Source: Oscheius sp. JU75 (taxonomy: Eukaryota > Nematoda > Chromadorea > Rhabditida > Rhabditidae). Taken from it: DNA of 64,000 bases. Location: positions 4,526,001-4,590,000 of the forward strand of contig JASJZC010000002.1 in the NCBI GenBank assembly GCA_037178855.1, read 5' to 3'. Made by a program: the position numbers and the translations under genes. Each line of letters begins with the position of its first letter. Within the stretch, counting starts at the first letter, position 1. Below the pieces are notes generated by a model. The model was not told the origin of the DNA. It saw only the letters and a list, made by a program, of their open reading frames with translations, and searched no databases. Positions 12,153-20,710 of the stretch are shown piece after piece.

Positions 12153-13414
12153 ATGGGCCGCCTCGACGGCCTTTCTTTGCAGGATGCGGCCATTTCAGAG
12201 GTATGTACTCCTTTGTCGTTTCAAATACTTCCACCTTTTAGGCACGAGAAGATGCCTACAAATTACTGATTGGATTCTCATCTGCTCTCTCAATTTTCTC
12301 CTTATTAACTATCTGTTTCGTTGTTCCATCGATGTACAACTACGTCGGAAATATGGCCGATTTCACTCGACAAGATCTTTCGTACTGCCAGGTACTGTAA
12401 TTCCGTTCCAACAAAACAAATTCTGTTTAGAGTTCGACTTCGGATATGGAGCAGGAGATGGTTTCGATGAGGGAACGGTACCAGGATGTGGCCAAGAACA
12501 GAACAGCTCGTTCTGCCTACGGACAGTCTTATAACGCTGCCATGTATGCACCGGAAGGACCTCAATTCCAAGAATGTCCTGCTTGTTGTGTGCCGGGAGA
12601 GCGTGGACCAGTTGGAGATCCTGGTCTGCCTGCCTTGCCTGGAGCTCCTGGTCCCGATGGAGCTCCTGGACGACCGGGAACCACCCCCAATGCTTCCTGT
12701 ATCCCTGAGCGAGTCTTCGAACCTCCTCCGTGTCTGCCTTGTCCTCAGGGACCTCGTGGAGTGCCTGGACATCCCGGTTTCCCTGGAGACCACGGAGATT
12801 CAGGAATTCCCGGCCGACCAGGAAAGGATGGACTGCCTGGAAAGCCAGGAGAACAAGGACCTCCCGGTCCAATTGGACCTCCAGGACTGGCCGGACCACC
12901 TGGAGACAAGGGACGAACGCCGGAAGCTCACGTCATTCCCGGTCCGCCTGGAGACTCTGGACCACCCGGACCTTGGGGACCTCCTGGAGCCAGTGGAATT
13001 CCCGGAGAAGACGGGTATCCTGGTACACCTGGAGAGAAGGGATGGCCCGGACCGCCTGGAGCACCTGGGCCCATGGGACCACCTGGATCCATTGGACCTC
13101 AAGGAGAGGAGGGACCTGCTGGTAAGACAAATCAGTGATTCAAAATGTTATGTTTTTAGGAACACCTGGAACTTGTGTCTGTCAAGACACTGAGGTGGTC
13201 ATGGCTGATGTGAATGGAAAGATTCCAGCTCCCAGAGAGGAAGCCCCAACAACTGAAGCTCCCGCCTCGGCACCAGCCTACCAACAACCGTAAGTCTTTT
13301 GTTAGTCCAAAATAATAAGAGACTATCAGTTCAACGGAAAGCTACAATACGAACGGCGGCTACTACAGTGCGAGGAGACATCGCAAGCTGAAGAGACGAC
13401 TTCACCTCAACTGA
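12153..13414 (+). CDS. Cuticle collagen 1
   Basis: Five exons (12153-12200, 12242-12391, 12431-13121, 13160-13289, 13330-13414) give about 367 residues. The N-terminal non-collagenous region has a hydrophobic segment ([20 protein letters not shown]) followed by [10 protein letters not shown], as in the nematode cuticle-collagen N-terminal domain. A dibasic-type RNRTAR site follows, probably the subtilisin/furin processing site. Then come Cys pairs (CPACC), interrupted Gly-X-Y blocks from [11 protein letters not shown] to GPAGTPG, a CVC motif, and a non-helical tail ending in a basic [10 protein letters not shown] stretch. Such collagens are secreted by the hypodermis, trimerise and are crosslinked in the cuticle. 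A second collagen of the same architecture lies about 1.7 kb downstream. Confidence 0.9.
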
Positions 13415-14458
13415 ACACGTGTAGAGCGCATCATTCCATAATAAGGGTCTTCTGCCAACACATTCCATAATAAGTCTTTCATCGCTCAAAATAAAGAGTC
13501 TATTTCCCTTCTCCGTGTTGCACCTATAGGGCTGAAATGTTGTCGGTCGTGTTTCTTAACTATTTAGGGCAATTTTTCGGAAGCACAAATGTCACAAATC
13601 AACACGCGACACATGTCCCACTTCCTATTGGGTTTCGATATTTGATCAAAGCCGGACAGGAAGAGTATAAGCCAGTTAACCAAATGCTTAGCATGATATG
13701 ATGGCCATCTCTTTGCTGTAACATCCCAACAAGGTTCTGTACAGATATGATTGAGTGATTCAAGGGGTAATATCGGTCATTAAAGTCTTGGAACAGCTGA
13801 AATCTTGAAACATCGCTTTCGTTTTGAGAGAAGAGACTTGAAGCTTTGATTTCTGTGAGCCTTTCGGAAGATGGTAGTCGAGGAGACAGACAAGAGAATT
13901 TTGAGTAAAAGTTGTGTACAGGAACGCAGACCGTTAATTGACACCTCTCTTCGGGCTGTTTACGAGCGTTCCGTCGTGTCTGTTCCTATCTGTGATAGTC
14001 GAGATATCCACACCTCCCTATCCCCGTCGGCAGTCATATCCTTGTCCCACATTTTGCATATTCTCCTCCGCTCTCCGCCCGAGTACATTTGCCCTTTTCG
14101 ATCCCATCTCACAGACAATTTCTCTTAAAGTTTAGCTTCCGACTGGGTCAGCTTACCGCCGCGAGAATGTTGTTTTCACTGATTGATAGCTGACAGAAGT
14201 AGGTAGCGCCCTTTTTGAAAGGCGAAAAGGAACGGTCGAAATCTGTGGGAAGAAAGGGGTGGTCCAGGTGGTTTTTATGAAAATCGGTTCATCGCTAGAT
14301 TAGAATCTTCGATCGGTGTTGCACGCAGAGATGGTACGTGTTGCATAAGAATGAGCGGAAAATAAGCGCAAACCATAGTCCTATACATAGACAAACGTAG
14401 GCTGAGAATGATATCACGACCCTTTTGAAAAGCTACCATACTGTCACCCTGTCTCGTT
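13415..14458. other. Intergenic region after collagen 1
   Basis: It holds the 3' end of collagen 1, including a short direct repeat of 'cattccataataag' (13433-13446 and 13462-13475) followed by an AATAAA near 13490. No convincing gene was found in the rest. Confidence 0.4.
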
Positions 14459-15028
14459 ATGAGCCCGGAACTTGACCTATCCAATCGTGTGCTTAGAAGA
14501 TGTGACACTTGTAGGTTAACTAGGACTGAAAGTAGAACATTTTTCGTCTCTACGACTTGTAAAAAAAAAAAAAACTTTTTTCAGTTCCAGAGTTGCATCT
14601 CGGGCATCATCTTCATCGTCTTCACACTCTTGCCCACTGTATCTGGGTCGCGATCGTCGCATGACCCCGCCCTCGACTCCCGCGGTTCGTACCCACCGTC
14701 TGTCCTGATAAAACATCATCATTGATTATCCCCCTTAGTCCCAGGCTTTGAAAAAAGACTCTTTCAGGACCCGAGCCAAGTCGTTGTCACTGTCTCCGAC
14801 AAGAGGACTGTGACTATCAAGGAAAAGGACGAGAATCAGAAGTGAGTTGTGTTCGTTTTCTGAGAAAAAGTAGAGTTCAGCGAGGTAAAGAACGAGAAGA
14901 AGAAGACTGAACGACTTCGAGAGGTCTTCTCGGCCATAAAGAGGTTCCTCTGGCGACGACCTTCTTGTTTTAGACGCGGTAACAAAGTGGGTTCGGCTCG
15001 AGGGATCTTGACTATGATTCCCTTTTGA
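14459..15028 (+). CDS. Small putative membrane/secreted protein of unknown function
   Basis: A chain of three open segments with good splice sites (up to 14684, 14739-14841, 14881-15028) stays in frame. A hydrophobic segment (CISGIIFIVFTLLPTVSGS) looks like a signal peptide or signal anchor. It is followed by GFEKRLFQDPSQVVVTV and a lysine-rich, probably helical part (NEVKNEKKKTERLREVF) and a stop at 15026. The 5' end is uncertain: the open frame reaches an ATG at 14459, but a splice or trans-splice acceptor (ttttttcag) ends at 14583, so translation may start in an exon not identified. No family was recognised. It is sandwiched between two collagens on the same strand. Confidence 0.4.
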
Positions 15029-15094
15029 AGAGCTTCTACACGTTCGAGAAGACTGACCAGAAGGGCTGTCTTTGGCCTCGACGTGGAGCCAACA

Positions 15095-16278
15095 ATGAAC
15101 ATGAAAGACAGCGACGGCTCTCCACTGTCGTCGCTGGCAGTCTGGAATCCGAGAAAACGAGCATACCAGTTCGTTACCTATCTGCAGATTGTCTTTAGGT
15201 AGTCTTTCCAATTAGACCGTCGTACCAAAAAATTCAGTTGTTTCTCCTTAGCCATTATTTGTATGATTCTGCCCATGATGTACAATGAGGCACAGTACAC
15301 TATCGAGTATGTCGAGAGGGAGATGCTCTTCTGCGAGGTGATTCTTTCTTTTTTATTTCAAATGTTCAAAAGGAGACAATCTGGCAAATGTATCTAACTG
15401 ACAGTGTTTCAGCAATCGAACGAGCAAGCACTAATCGAGACTGAATATGGAAAGCTGTCCCACAACAGAACTGCCAGACACGCCTTCAGAAGAAGACAAC
15501 ATCGGATGCAGGTCTATGGGGATGAGGTCACAGGAACTCCTTTGGAGACAGAGTGTCCAGGTAGACATACTTTCTTCACTTTCTACAATCTCTTCTAGGC
15601 TGTTGCATTCCTGGACCTCCTGGTCCTCGAGGATCTTCTGGAAATCCTGGAAAGCCTGGAACTCCTGGTGCTGCTGGAAAGCCTGGCATGCCTGGAACCA
15701 CTCCGAATCAAACTTGCCCGATGAACATCAACAGGGAGCCTCCTCCTTGCAGACCATGCCCGAAAGGTCCTCCTGGCATCAAAGGATGGCCTGGATTCCC
15801 AGGAGATGTTGGACCGCCAGGACCGCCAGGACTGAAAGGACAAGACGGAGAGGATGGAGCTCCAGGAGAGACCGGCCCCGTTGGACCGCCTGGTTACAGA
15901 GGAGGACCCGGAGCACCGGGAGACAAGGGACCGACTCCGGAAGGAGAACTTCGTGAAGGACCTCCAGGAGATGAGGGACCGCCAGGTCCTTCTGGAGCCT
16001 CTGGAATGCCTGGTCTGCCCGGAAGAAACGGACTCACTGGACCTCAGGGTGATCGCGGATGGCCCGGAAGTTCTGGAGAACCAGGAGAACCCGGATATCC
16101 AGGACCTGAGGGGCCGATGGGTGGACAAGGACCTCCAGGAGAACCTGGAGTCTGTGTCTGTCAGAATGTCGACTCTATTCTGCTCGTTAATCCTGGACCT
16201 CAGCCAAGAATTCAAGAAGATTATCAGATGCCCAGCGGCAACGGAGCCTATCAGTCAGCCGGCGGATACGGAAAATAG
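15095..16278 (+). CDS. Cuticle collagen 2
   Basis: Four exons (15095-15198, 15238-15337, 15413-15560, 15599-16278) give about 343 residues. The N-terminus MNMKDSDG leads to RAYQFVTYLQIVFS and a hydrophobic segment ending ILPMMYN, the cuticle-collagen N-terminal domain. The sequence HNRTARHAFRRRQHR supplies a processing site like that of collagen 1. Cys-Cys precedes the first Gly-X-Y block. A CRPC insert and a long Gly-X-Y region (GPPGIKGWPGFPGDVG onward) are followed by the VCVCQ motif and a Gly/Tyr/Gln-containing tail ending SAGGYGK. Both collagens share the order TTPNxxC, PPPCxPCP, GDKGxTPE, CVCQ, so they are probably tandem-duplicated paralogues. The AATAAA at about 16355 nearly abuts the first SL RNA gene. 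Confidence 0.9.
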
Positions 16279-16380
16279 TGAGAAGACCAAGAGACGATCG
16301 ATCAGTTGGATGCGTGTATCAGAGACATTCCCTAATAAGAGTATATGACACGATTAATAAATACGATGAAAGAAGTTCTT

Positions 16381-16488
16381 GTTGCCTTCCGGTTGACCCC
16401 GAGAAAGCTGATCCAAAAAGTTTGGTTTCGACACATAGTCGAGCTATGGTCGGAATCCCTTAGTACCTTGAGATACTGGGTAAAAACC
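16381..16488 (-). ncRNA. Spliced-leader RNA gene, copy 1
   Basis: The 22-nt leader exon is 16467-16488 on the - strand. It begins GGTTTTTACCC, ends TCTCAAG and is followed by a GT splice donor (GTACTAAGG). The leader end and donor form a 6-bp stem (AGUAUC/GGUACU) with a UCAA loop. A second hairpin (CAUAG/CUAUG) follows, then an Sm-like site (AAACUUUUUGGA, about 16413-16424), then a 3' hairpin (CUUUC-U-CGG paired with CCG-GAAGG). Total about 108 nt, as expected of nematode SL RNAs. The exon differs from C. elegans SL2 at 3 of 22 positions. It would donate a capped leader to the 5' ends of pre-mRNAs. The exact 3' end is inferred from the hairpin. Confidence 0.88.
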
Positions 16489-16538
16489 GATGCTTTGGTA
16501 TTCGGCCGAGGTAGTCTGTTTCCCTGACTGCCGCGATG

Positions 16539-16551
16539 ATACGGTCGCCAA
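16539..16551 (-). promoter_or_regulatory. Proximal-sequence-element-like block, SL RNA copy 1
   Basis: The block TTGGCGACCGTAT (read on the - strand) lies at an invariant distance, 51 to 63 bases before the leader start, in all four SL units. It sits at the usual place of an snRNA/SL RNA PSE. Assignment is by position and conservation only. Confidence 0.55.
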
Positions 16552-16626
16552 TGCACTCTCACACAGGACAGACACGCAGAGGAAGAGGGTATAAGGATTG
16601 TATTACATACCGAAACAAGGCAGAGC

Positions 16627-16745
16627 GCTTACGGCCACACCACGTTGAAAGTACGCCATCCCGTCCGATCTGGCAAGTCAAGCAACGTTGGGCCCGGTTA
16701 GTACTTGGATCGGAGACGGCTTGGGAATCCCGGGTGTCGTAAGCT
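16627..16745 (+). rRNA. 5S ribosomal RNA, copy 1
   Basis: A 119-nt gene with the nematode 5S sequence: GCTTACGGCCACACCACG at the 5' end, CCATCCCGTCCGATCTGGC in the middle, GTTAGTACTTGGATCGGAGA in the internal control region, and a 3' end that pairs with the 5' end (GCTTACG/CGTAAGC). A T-run follows directly as the RNA polymerase III terminator. Confidence 0.97.
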
Positions 16746-16834
16746 TTTTTTTGCTTATTTCTATTTTGAAATAAGCGATTTTTGAGCTCCTGACAATTTG
16801 CAAAGTTTTCCTTGTTCTGTTTTCATAGTTCTAG

Positions 16835-16865
16835 CCGGGAATCCCGGGTGTCGTAAGCTTTTTTT
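16835..16865 (+). repeat. Duplicated 3' end of 5S rRNA in spacer
   Basis: GGGAATCCCGGGTGTCGTAA plus GCT and a T-run repeats the last 24 or so bases of the 5S gene about 110 bp after it. The flanking tract ending CATAGTTCTAGCC also occurs twice, so the spacer carries a short tandem duplication spanning the 5S 3' end and terminator. The same structure is in all three array units but not in the solitary unit at 38 kb. Confidence 0.75.
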
Positions 16866-17322
16866 TGCTTACGCTTTTTCTCTGTGTATTCTTGCTTTGT
16901 TCTGCTTTCATAGTTCTAGCCTTTTGGGGCGGGCCGGACTAAATTTCGCATTAGCTCCCTGAGATTCTGTTTTGAAAGTTCTACCTATCGCGTAGTCCCT
17001 TGTCCATTGTCAGCTTACAGTCATTCTCTAAATAGTCCACTTGTAAAACTCACGAACGAAAACCTCATGTGTAACAATTTCTATGCTCCCAACATGCACC
17101 TCATCTTCCAATTTGACTACCAACGACTGCGGGAAGGATTGATTTCTAAAGTACGCTGCTCAATGGAATGAGTAGACAAAACTTTTCTGTTATCCAACAG
17201 AAGTCTTCACCTTCTTCCTGCTCCGTGCTGCCCATTTGTGTCTGTCCATTGACTGATTCCAAGAAGAGACGAGCCTTCTCTGCGACGGAAGACTTCAGAC
17301 CAACTGGCTGAAAAAGACTCTA

Positions 17323-17430
17323 GTTGCCTTCCGGTTGACCCCGAGAAAGCTGATCCAAAAAGTTTGGTTTCGACACATAGTCGAGCTATGGTCGGAATCC
17401 CTTAGTACCTTGAGATACTTGGTAAAAACC
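17323..17430 (-). ncRNA. Spliced-leader RNA gene, copy 2 (variant leader)
   Basis: Same structure and length (108 nt) as copy 1, with leader exon 17409-17430. The leader reads GGTTTTTACC then A instead of C at position 11, keeping the TCTCAAG end, GT donor, Sm-like site and both hairpins. The PSE-like block is at 17481-17493. Confidence 0.88.
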
Positions 17431-17480
17431 AATGCTTCGGTATTCGGCCGAGGTAGTCTGTTACCCTGACTGCCGCTATA

Positions 17481-17493
17481 ATACGGTCGCCAA
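17481..17493 (-). promoter_or_regulatory. PSE-like block, SL RNA copy 2
   Basis: Same 13-base block as in copy 1 and at the same distance from the leader start. Confidence 0.55.
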
Positions 17494-17567
17494 CGCATTT
17501 TTCAAAGAACAGACACGCAGAGGAAGAGTGTATAGGGACTGTATTGCACACCGAAACACGGCAGAGC

Positions 17568-17686
17568 GCTTACGGCCACACCACGTTGAAAGTACGCCAT
17601 CCCGTCCGATCTGGCAAGTCAAGCAACGTTGGGCCCGGTTAGTACTTGGATCGGAGACGGCTTGGGAATCCCGGGTGTCGTAAGCT
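17568..17686 (+). rRNA. 5S ribosomal RNA, copy 2
   Basis: 119 nt, identical by eye to copy 1 over its whole length, followed by a T-run terminator. Confidence 0.97.
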
Positions 17687-18261
17687 TTTTTTTGCTTATT
17701 TCTATTTTGAAATAAGCGATTTTTGAGCTCCTGACAATTTGCAAAGTTTTCCTTGTTCTGTTTTCATAGTTCTAGCCGGGAATCCCGGGTGTCGTAAGCT
17801 TTTTTGCTTACGCTTTTTCTCTGTGTATTCTTGCTTTGTTCTGCTTTCATAGTTCTAGCCTTTTGGGGCGGGCCGGACTAAATTTCGCATTAGCTCCCTG
17901 AGATTCTGTTTTGAAAGTTCTACCTATCGCGTAGTCCCTTGTCCATTGTCAGCTTACAGTCATTCTCTAAATAGTCCACTTGTAAAACTCACGAACGAAA
18001 ACCTCATGTGTAACAATTTCTATGCTCCCAACATGCACCTCATCTTCCAATTTGACTACCAACGACTGCGGGAAGGATTGATTTCTAAAGTACGCTGCTC
18101 AATGGAATGAGTAGACAAAACTTTTCTGTTATCCAACAGAAGTCTTCACCTTCTTCCTGCTCCGTGCTGCCCATTTGTGTCTGTCCATTGACTGATTCCA
18201 AGAAGAGACGAGCCTTCTCTGCGACGGAAGACTTCAGACCAACTGGCTGAAAAAGACTCTA

Positions 18262-18369
18262 GTTGCCTTCCGGTTGACCCCGAGAAAGCTGATCCAAAAA
18301 GTTTGGTTTCGACACATAGTCGAGCTATGGTCGGAATCCCTTAGTACCTTGAGATACTTGGTAAAAACC
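18262..18369 (-). ncRNA. Spliced-leader RNA gene, copy 3 (variant leader)
   Basis: Leader exon 18348-18369, the same position-11 A variant as copy 2, with donor, hairpins and Sm-like site intact. The unit is nearly identical to that of copy 2, suggesting recent duplication or gene conversion within the array. Confidence 0.88.
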
Positions 18370-18419
18370 AATGCTTCGGTATTCGGCCGAGGTAGTCTGT
18401 TACCCTGACTGCCGCTATA

Positions 18420-18432
18420 ATACGGTCGCCAA
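18420..18432 (-). promoter_or_regulatory. PSE-like block, SL RNA copy 3
   Basis: Same 13-base block as in copies 1 and 2, again ending 51 bases before the leader start. Confidence 0.55.
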
Positions 18433-18506
18433 CGCATTTTTCAAAGAACAGACACGCAGAGGAAGAGTGTATAGGGACTGTATTGCACACCGAAACACGG
18501 CAGAGC

Positions 18507-18625
18507 GCTTACGGCCACACCACGTTGAAAGTACGCCATCCCGTCCGATCTGGCAAGTCAAGCAACGTTGGGCCCGGTTAGTACTTGGATCGGAGACGGC
18601 TTGGGAATCCCGGGTGTCGTAAGCT
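18507..18625 (+). rRNA. 5S ribosomal RNA, copy 3
   Basis: 119 nt, identical by eye to copies 1 and 2. It is the last gene of the array; the downstream spacer is complete to about 19000 and then diverges. Confidence 0.97.
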
Positions 18626-19219
18626 TTTTTTTGCTTATTTCTATTTTGAAATAAGCGATTTTTGAGCTCCTGACAATTTGCAAAGTTTTCCTTGTTCTGT
18701 TTTCATAGTTCTAGCCGGGAATCCCGGGTGTCGTAAGCTTTTTTTTGCTTACGCTTTTTCTCTGTGTATTCTTGCTTTGTTCTGCTTTCATAGTTCTAGC
18801 CTTTTGGGGCGGGCCGGACTAAATTTCGCATTAGCTCCCTGAGATTCTGTTTTGAAAGTTCTACCTATCGCGTAGTCCCTTGTCCATTGTCAGCTTACAG
18901 TCATTCTCTAAATAGTCCACTTGTAAAACTCACGAACGAAAACCTCATGTGTAACAATTTCTATGCTCCCAACATGCACCTCATCTTCCAATTTGACTAC
19001 CAACGACTGCGGGAAGGAGTGATTCCTAGAGTTTAATGCTCAATAGAACGAAAACAAAACCTTTGTTTGTTTGGCGTAAGCGTAGGCCTATTGCATTTTT
19101 CTCTTTCTCTTTAAACTGTGTGTTTTCTCTCATTTTTCCGATTCTCCATGTTCGTTAGTTTCATTACGAATTTGGGTATAACCGTACAGTTTATTTGATT
19201 GAACATGTCTACCGGTACT

Positions 19220-20501
19220 TCAGTTGTTTTTCTTTTCCTCTTCTTTGACAGCTTCAGGCTGTGAATTTTCTTTAGCTGGTGCTGCCGACTGAATAGCCAG
19301 AATGACTCCCACGAAAAAGACCAAGAATACCGTGTAGAATCCTTCATGTAAGGCAGAGAATAGTCTGTGTTTGATCTGAATCAAATTTACGGAGGCTCCT
19401 GGACCAAAATACCTGACAGCCACGGACAGCGGCCACAAGAAAACCCAAACCTGTAGCCAATTTGACCAATTCCCACACCTTCATGTCTTTACCCGAAGCG
19501 AAACCAGAACAGCTGAATACTGATTTGTTTATATGCTGTTTTTGACTCACAGCATCATCAAAAATATTCCCACAACTGCTCCAAATGCATGGTAGATTCT
19601 CTCAAACGCCCCGACCTGAATATTACTTTTTTTCGAGCTGAACTTTTCTGAACTCACGACATTTTTCTGGTGGTAGACGATAGATCCTGCCGATTTGTCC
19701 GAAAGATCGAGATCTATAGGAAGATTCAGAGACCATACGTAGCCATGCATCCAGATGGCAGAGAAGAGGAAATCAAAGACATGCCAGGCGAAAAATACAG
19801 CCACGAGACCTCTGTTCCGAATTGAAAAAGATATGGTTTGTTCAAAAAAAAGAAGGACTACAGTGTCCCGAAATGCTTACGTGGCGGGACCCCTGGGAGG
19901 GCGGGAATTCAAACTTAGCAATTTTTTTATCAATGTACAGCCTTCATTCTCTTTGTTTTGCGGAGTTTTTCGTTTGCTTCCGGTAAAGGCTGCTAGTAGA
20001 CACGCTTCAGAAATAAAAGGAACGGAAGAGAACCCGAAAACAAGCTGCTAGACTGAAAACCAAAAAGAGCGAAAAATTAACTCGATTTGAAAGTACTCTA
20101 GACGCGCGGGATTTCAGATAGAGTTGATATTTTGGTTTTCAGTCTAGCAGCTTGTTTTCGGGTTCTCATCCGTTTCTTTTATTTCTAAAGCGTGTCTACT
20201 AGCAGCCTTTACCGGAAGCAAACGAAAAACTCCGGAAAACAAAGAGAATGAAGGCTGTACATTGATGAAAAGGAATTTTAAAAATTGCTAAATTTGATTT
20301 CCCGCTCTTCCAGGAGTCCCGCCACGTAAGCATTTCGGGACACTGTAGTACCTTTTTTTTTTGAACAAACCATAAAAAGTGAACATACCTAAAGGACAGA
20401 CCGAGTCCTCTACGGATTTTCTTCTCCAAAGGAGAAAATGTCTCGGGGTCTTCAGGCTCGAGAAGGCAGACATTATCGACGAGTCTTGACAATCGCTGCA
20501 T
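19220..20501 (-). CDS. Small multi-spanning membrane protein, family not recognised
   Basis: Five exons on the - strand (20389-20501, 19658-19811, 19551-19615, 19413-19512, 19220-19375) join in frame to about 195 residues. A short acidic N-terminal part (LLEPEDPETFSPLEKKIRRG) precedes hydrophobic segments: VAVFFAWHVFDFLFSAIWMH, AFGAVVGIFLMML, LATGLGFLVAAV and FYTVFLVFFVGVILAI, so three to four membrane spans. The C-terminus is charged (EAVKEEEKKNN). The frame holds through four introns with good splice sites, which makes the gene convincing, but no family was recognised. The large first intron is almost filled by a 541-bp foldback element. Confidence 0.7.
19833..20373. mobile_element. Foldback element (long inverted repeat) in an intron
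   Basis: The left arm (19833-20065) and right arm (20130-20373) are inverted, slightly diverged copies of about 235-245 bp, separated by a 64-nt loop. Outer ends read ATGGTTTGTTC and its complement; inner ends GACTGAAAACCAAAA and its complement. No coding capacity. It lies in the first intron of the membrane protein gene, so the primary transcript would form a long hairpin. A more diverged relative with similar ends lies at about 59750-60087. Confidence 0.85.
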
Positions 20502-20710
20502 GGTGAGGTCGATCGTTCTCGGATCAATGCAAGTTGCCTTGACCGCGTTTGGAGAGACGGGCGAACACGGTTCGGGAAGACGATTAGCTCCAATGTAAAC
20601 TGCAATTTACTGGAGGAAAAATTAAGAACAATAAAAAACTATAGCAAAACGTTTATGATAAAAACCGGATAACAACAAATCAAAATCAAAAATTAGGTAA
20701 AATAGAGAAA

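Larger units (their letters stand above)
16371..19030. repeat. Tandem 5S rRNA / SL RNA repeat array (about 940-bp unit)
   Basis: Three 5S genes (starts 16627, 17568, 18507; spacing 941 and 939 bp) lie on the + strand and three SL RNA genes (exon ends 16488, 17430, 18369) on the - strand. The spacers, including non-transcribed parts, are nearly identical between units. The array starts about 90 bp after collagen 2 and decays at about 19030, where the last spacer diverges. This opposed 5S/SL arrangement in a roughly 1-kb repeat is also that of the C. elegans 5S-SL1 cluster. Confidence 0.9.

Noticed and set aside
12305-13102. Long antisense open frames across collagen 1
   Set aside because: They mirror the Gly-X-Y codon repeats (Pro-rich codons read backwards), a known shadow effect; the sense strand has full collagen architecture.
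15595-16215. Long antisense Ser/Arg-rich open frame across collagen 2
   Set aside because: Same shadow effect of the repetitive collagen coding strand.
16345-18622. Short open frames repeated in each 5S/SL unit
   Set aside because: They overlap 5S and SL RNA sequences and recur only because the units are copies.
16371-19030. Regularly spaced repeats as a possible CRISPR array
   Set aside because: The repeated units are 940 bp, contain identifiable 5S and SL RNA genes, and the genome is eukaryotic.
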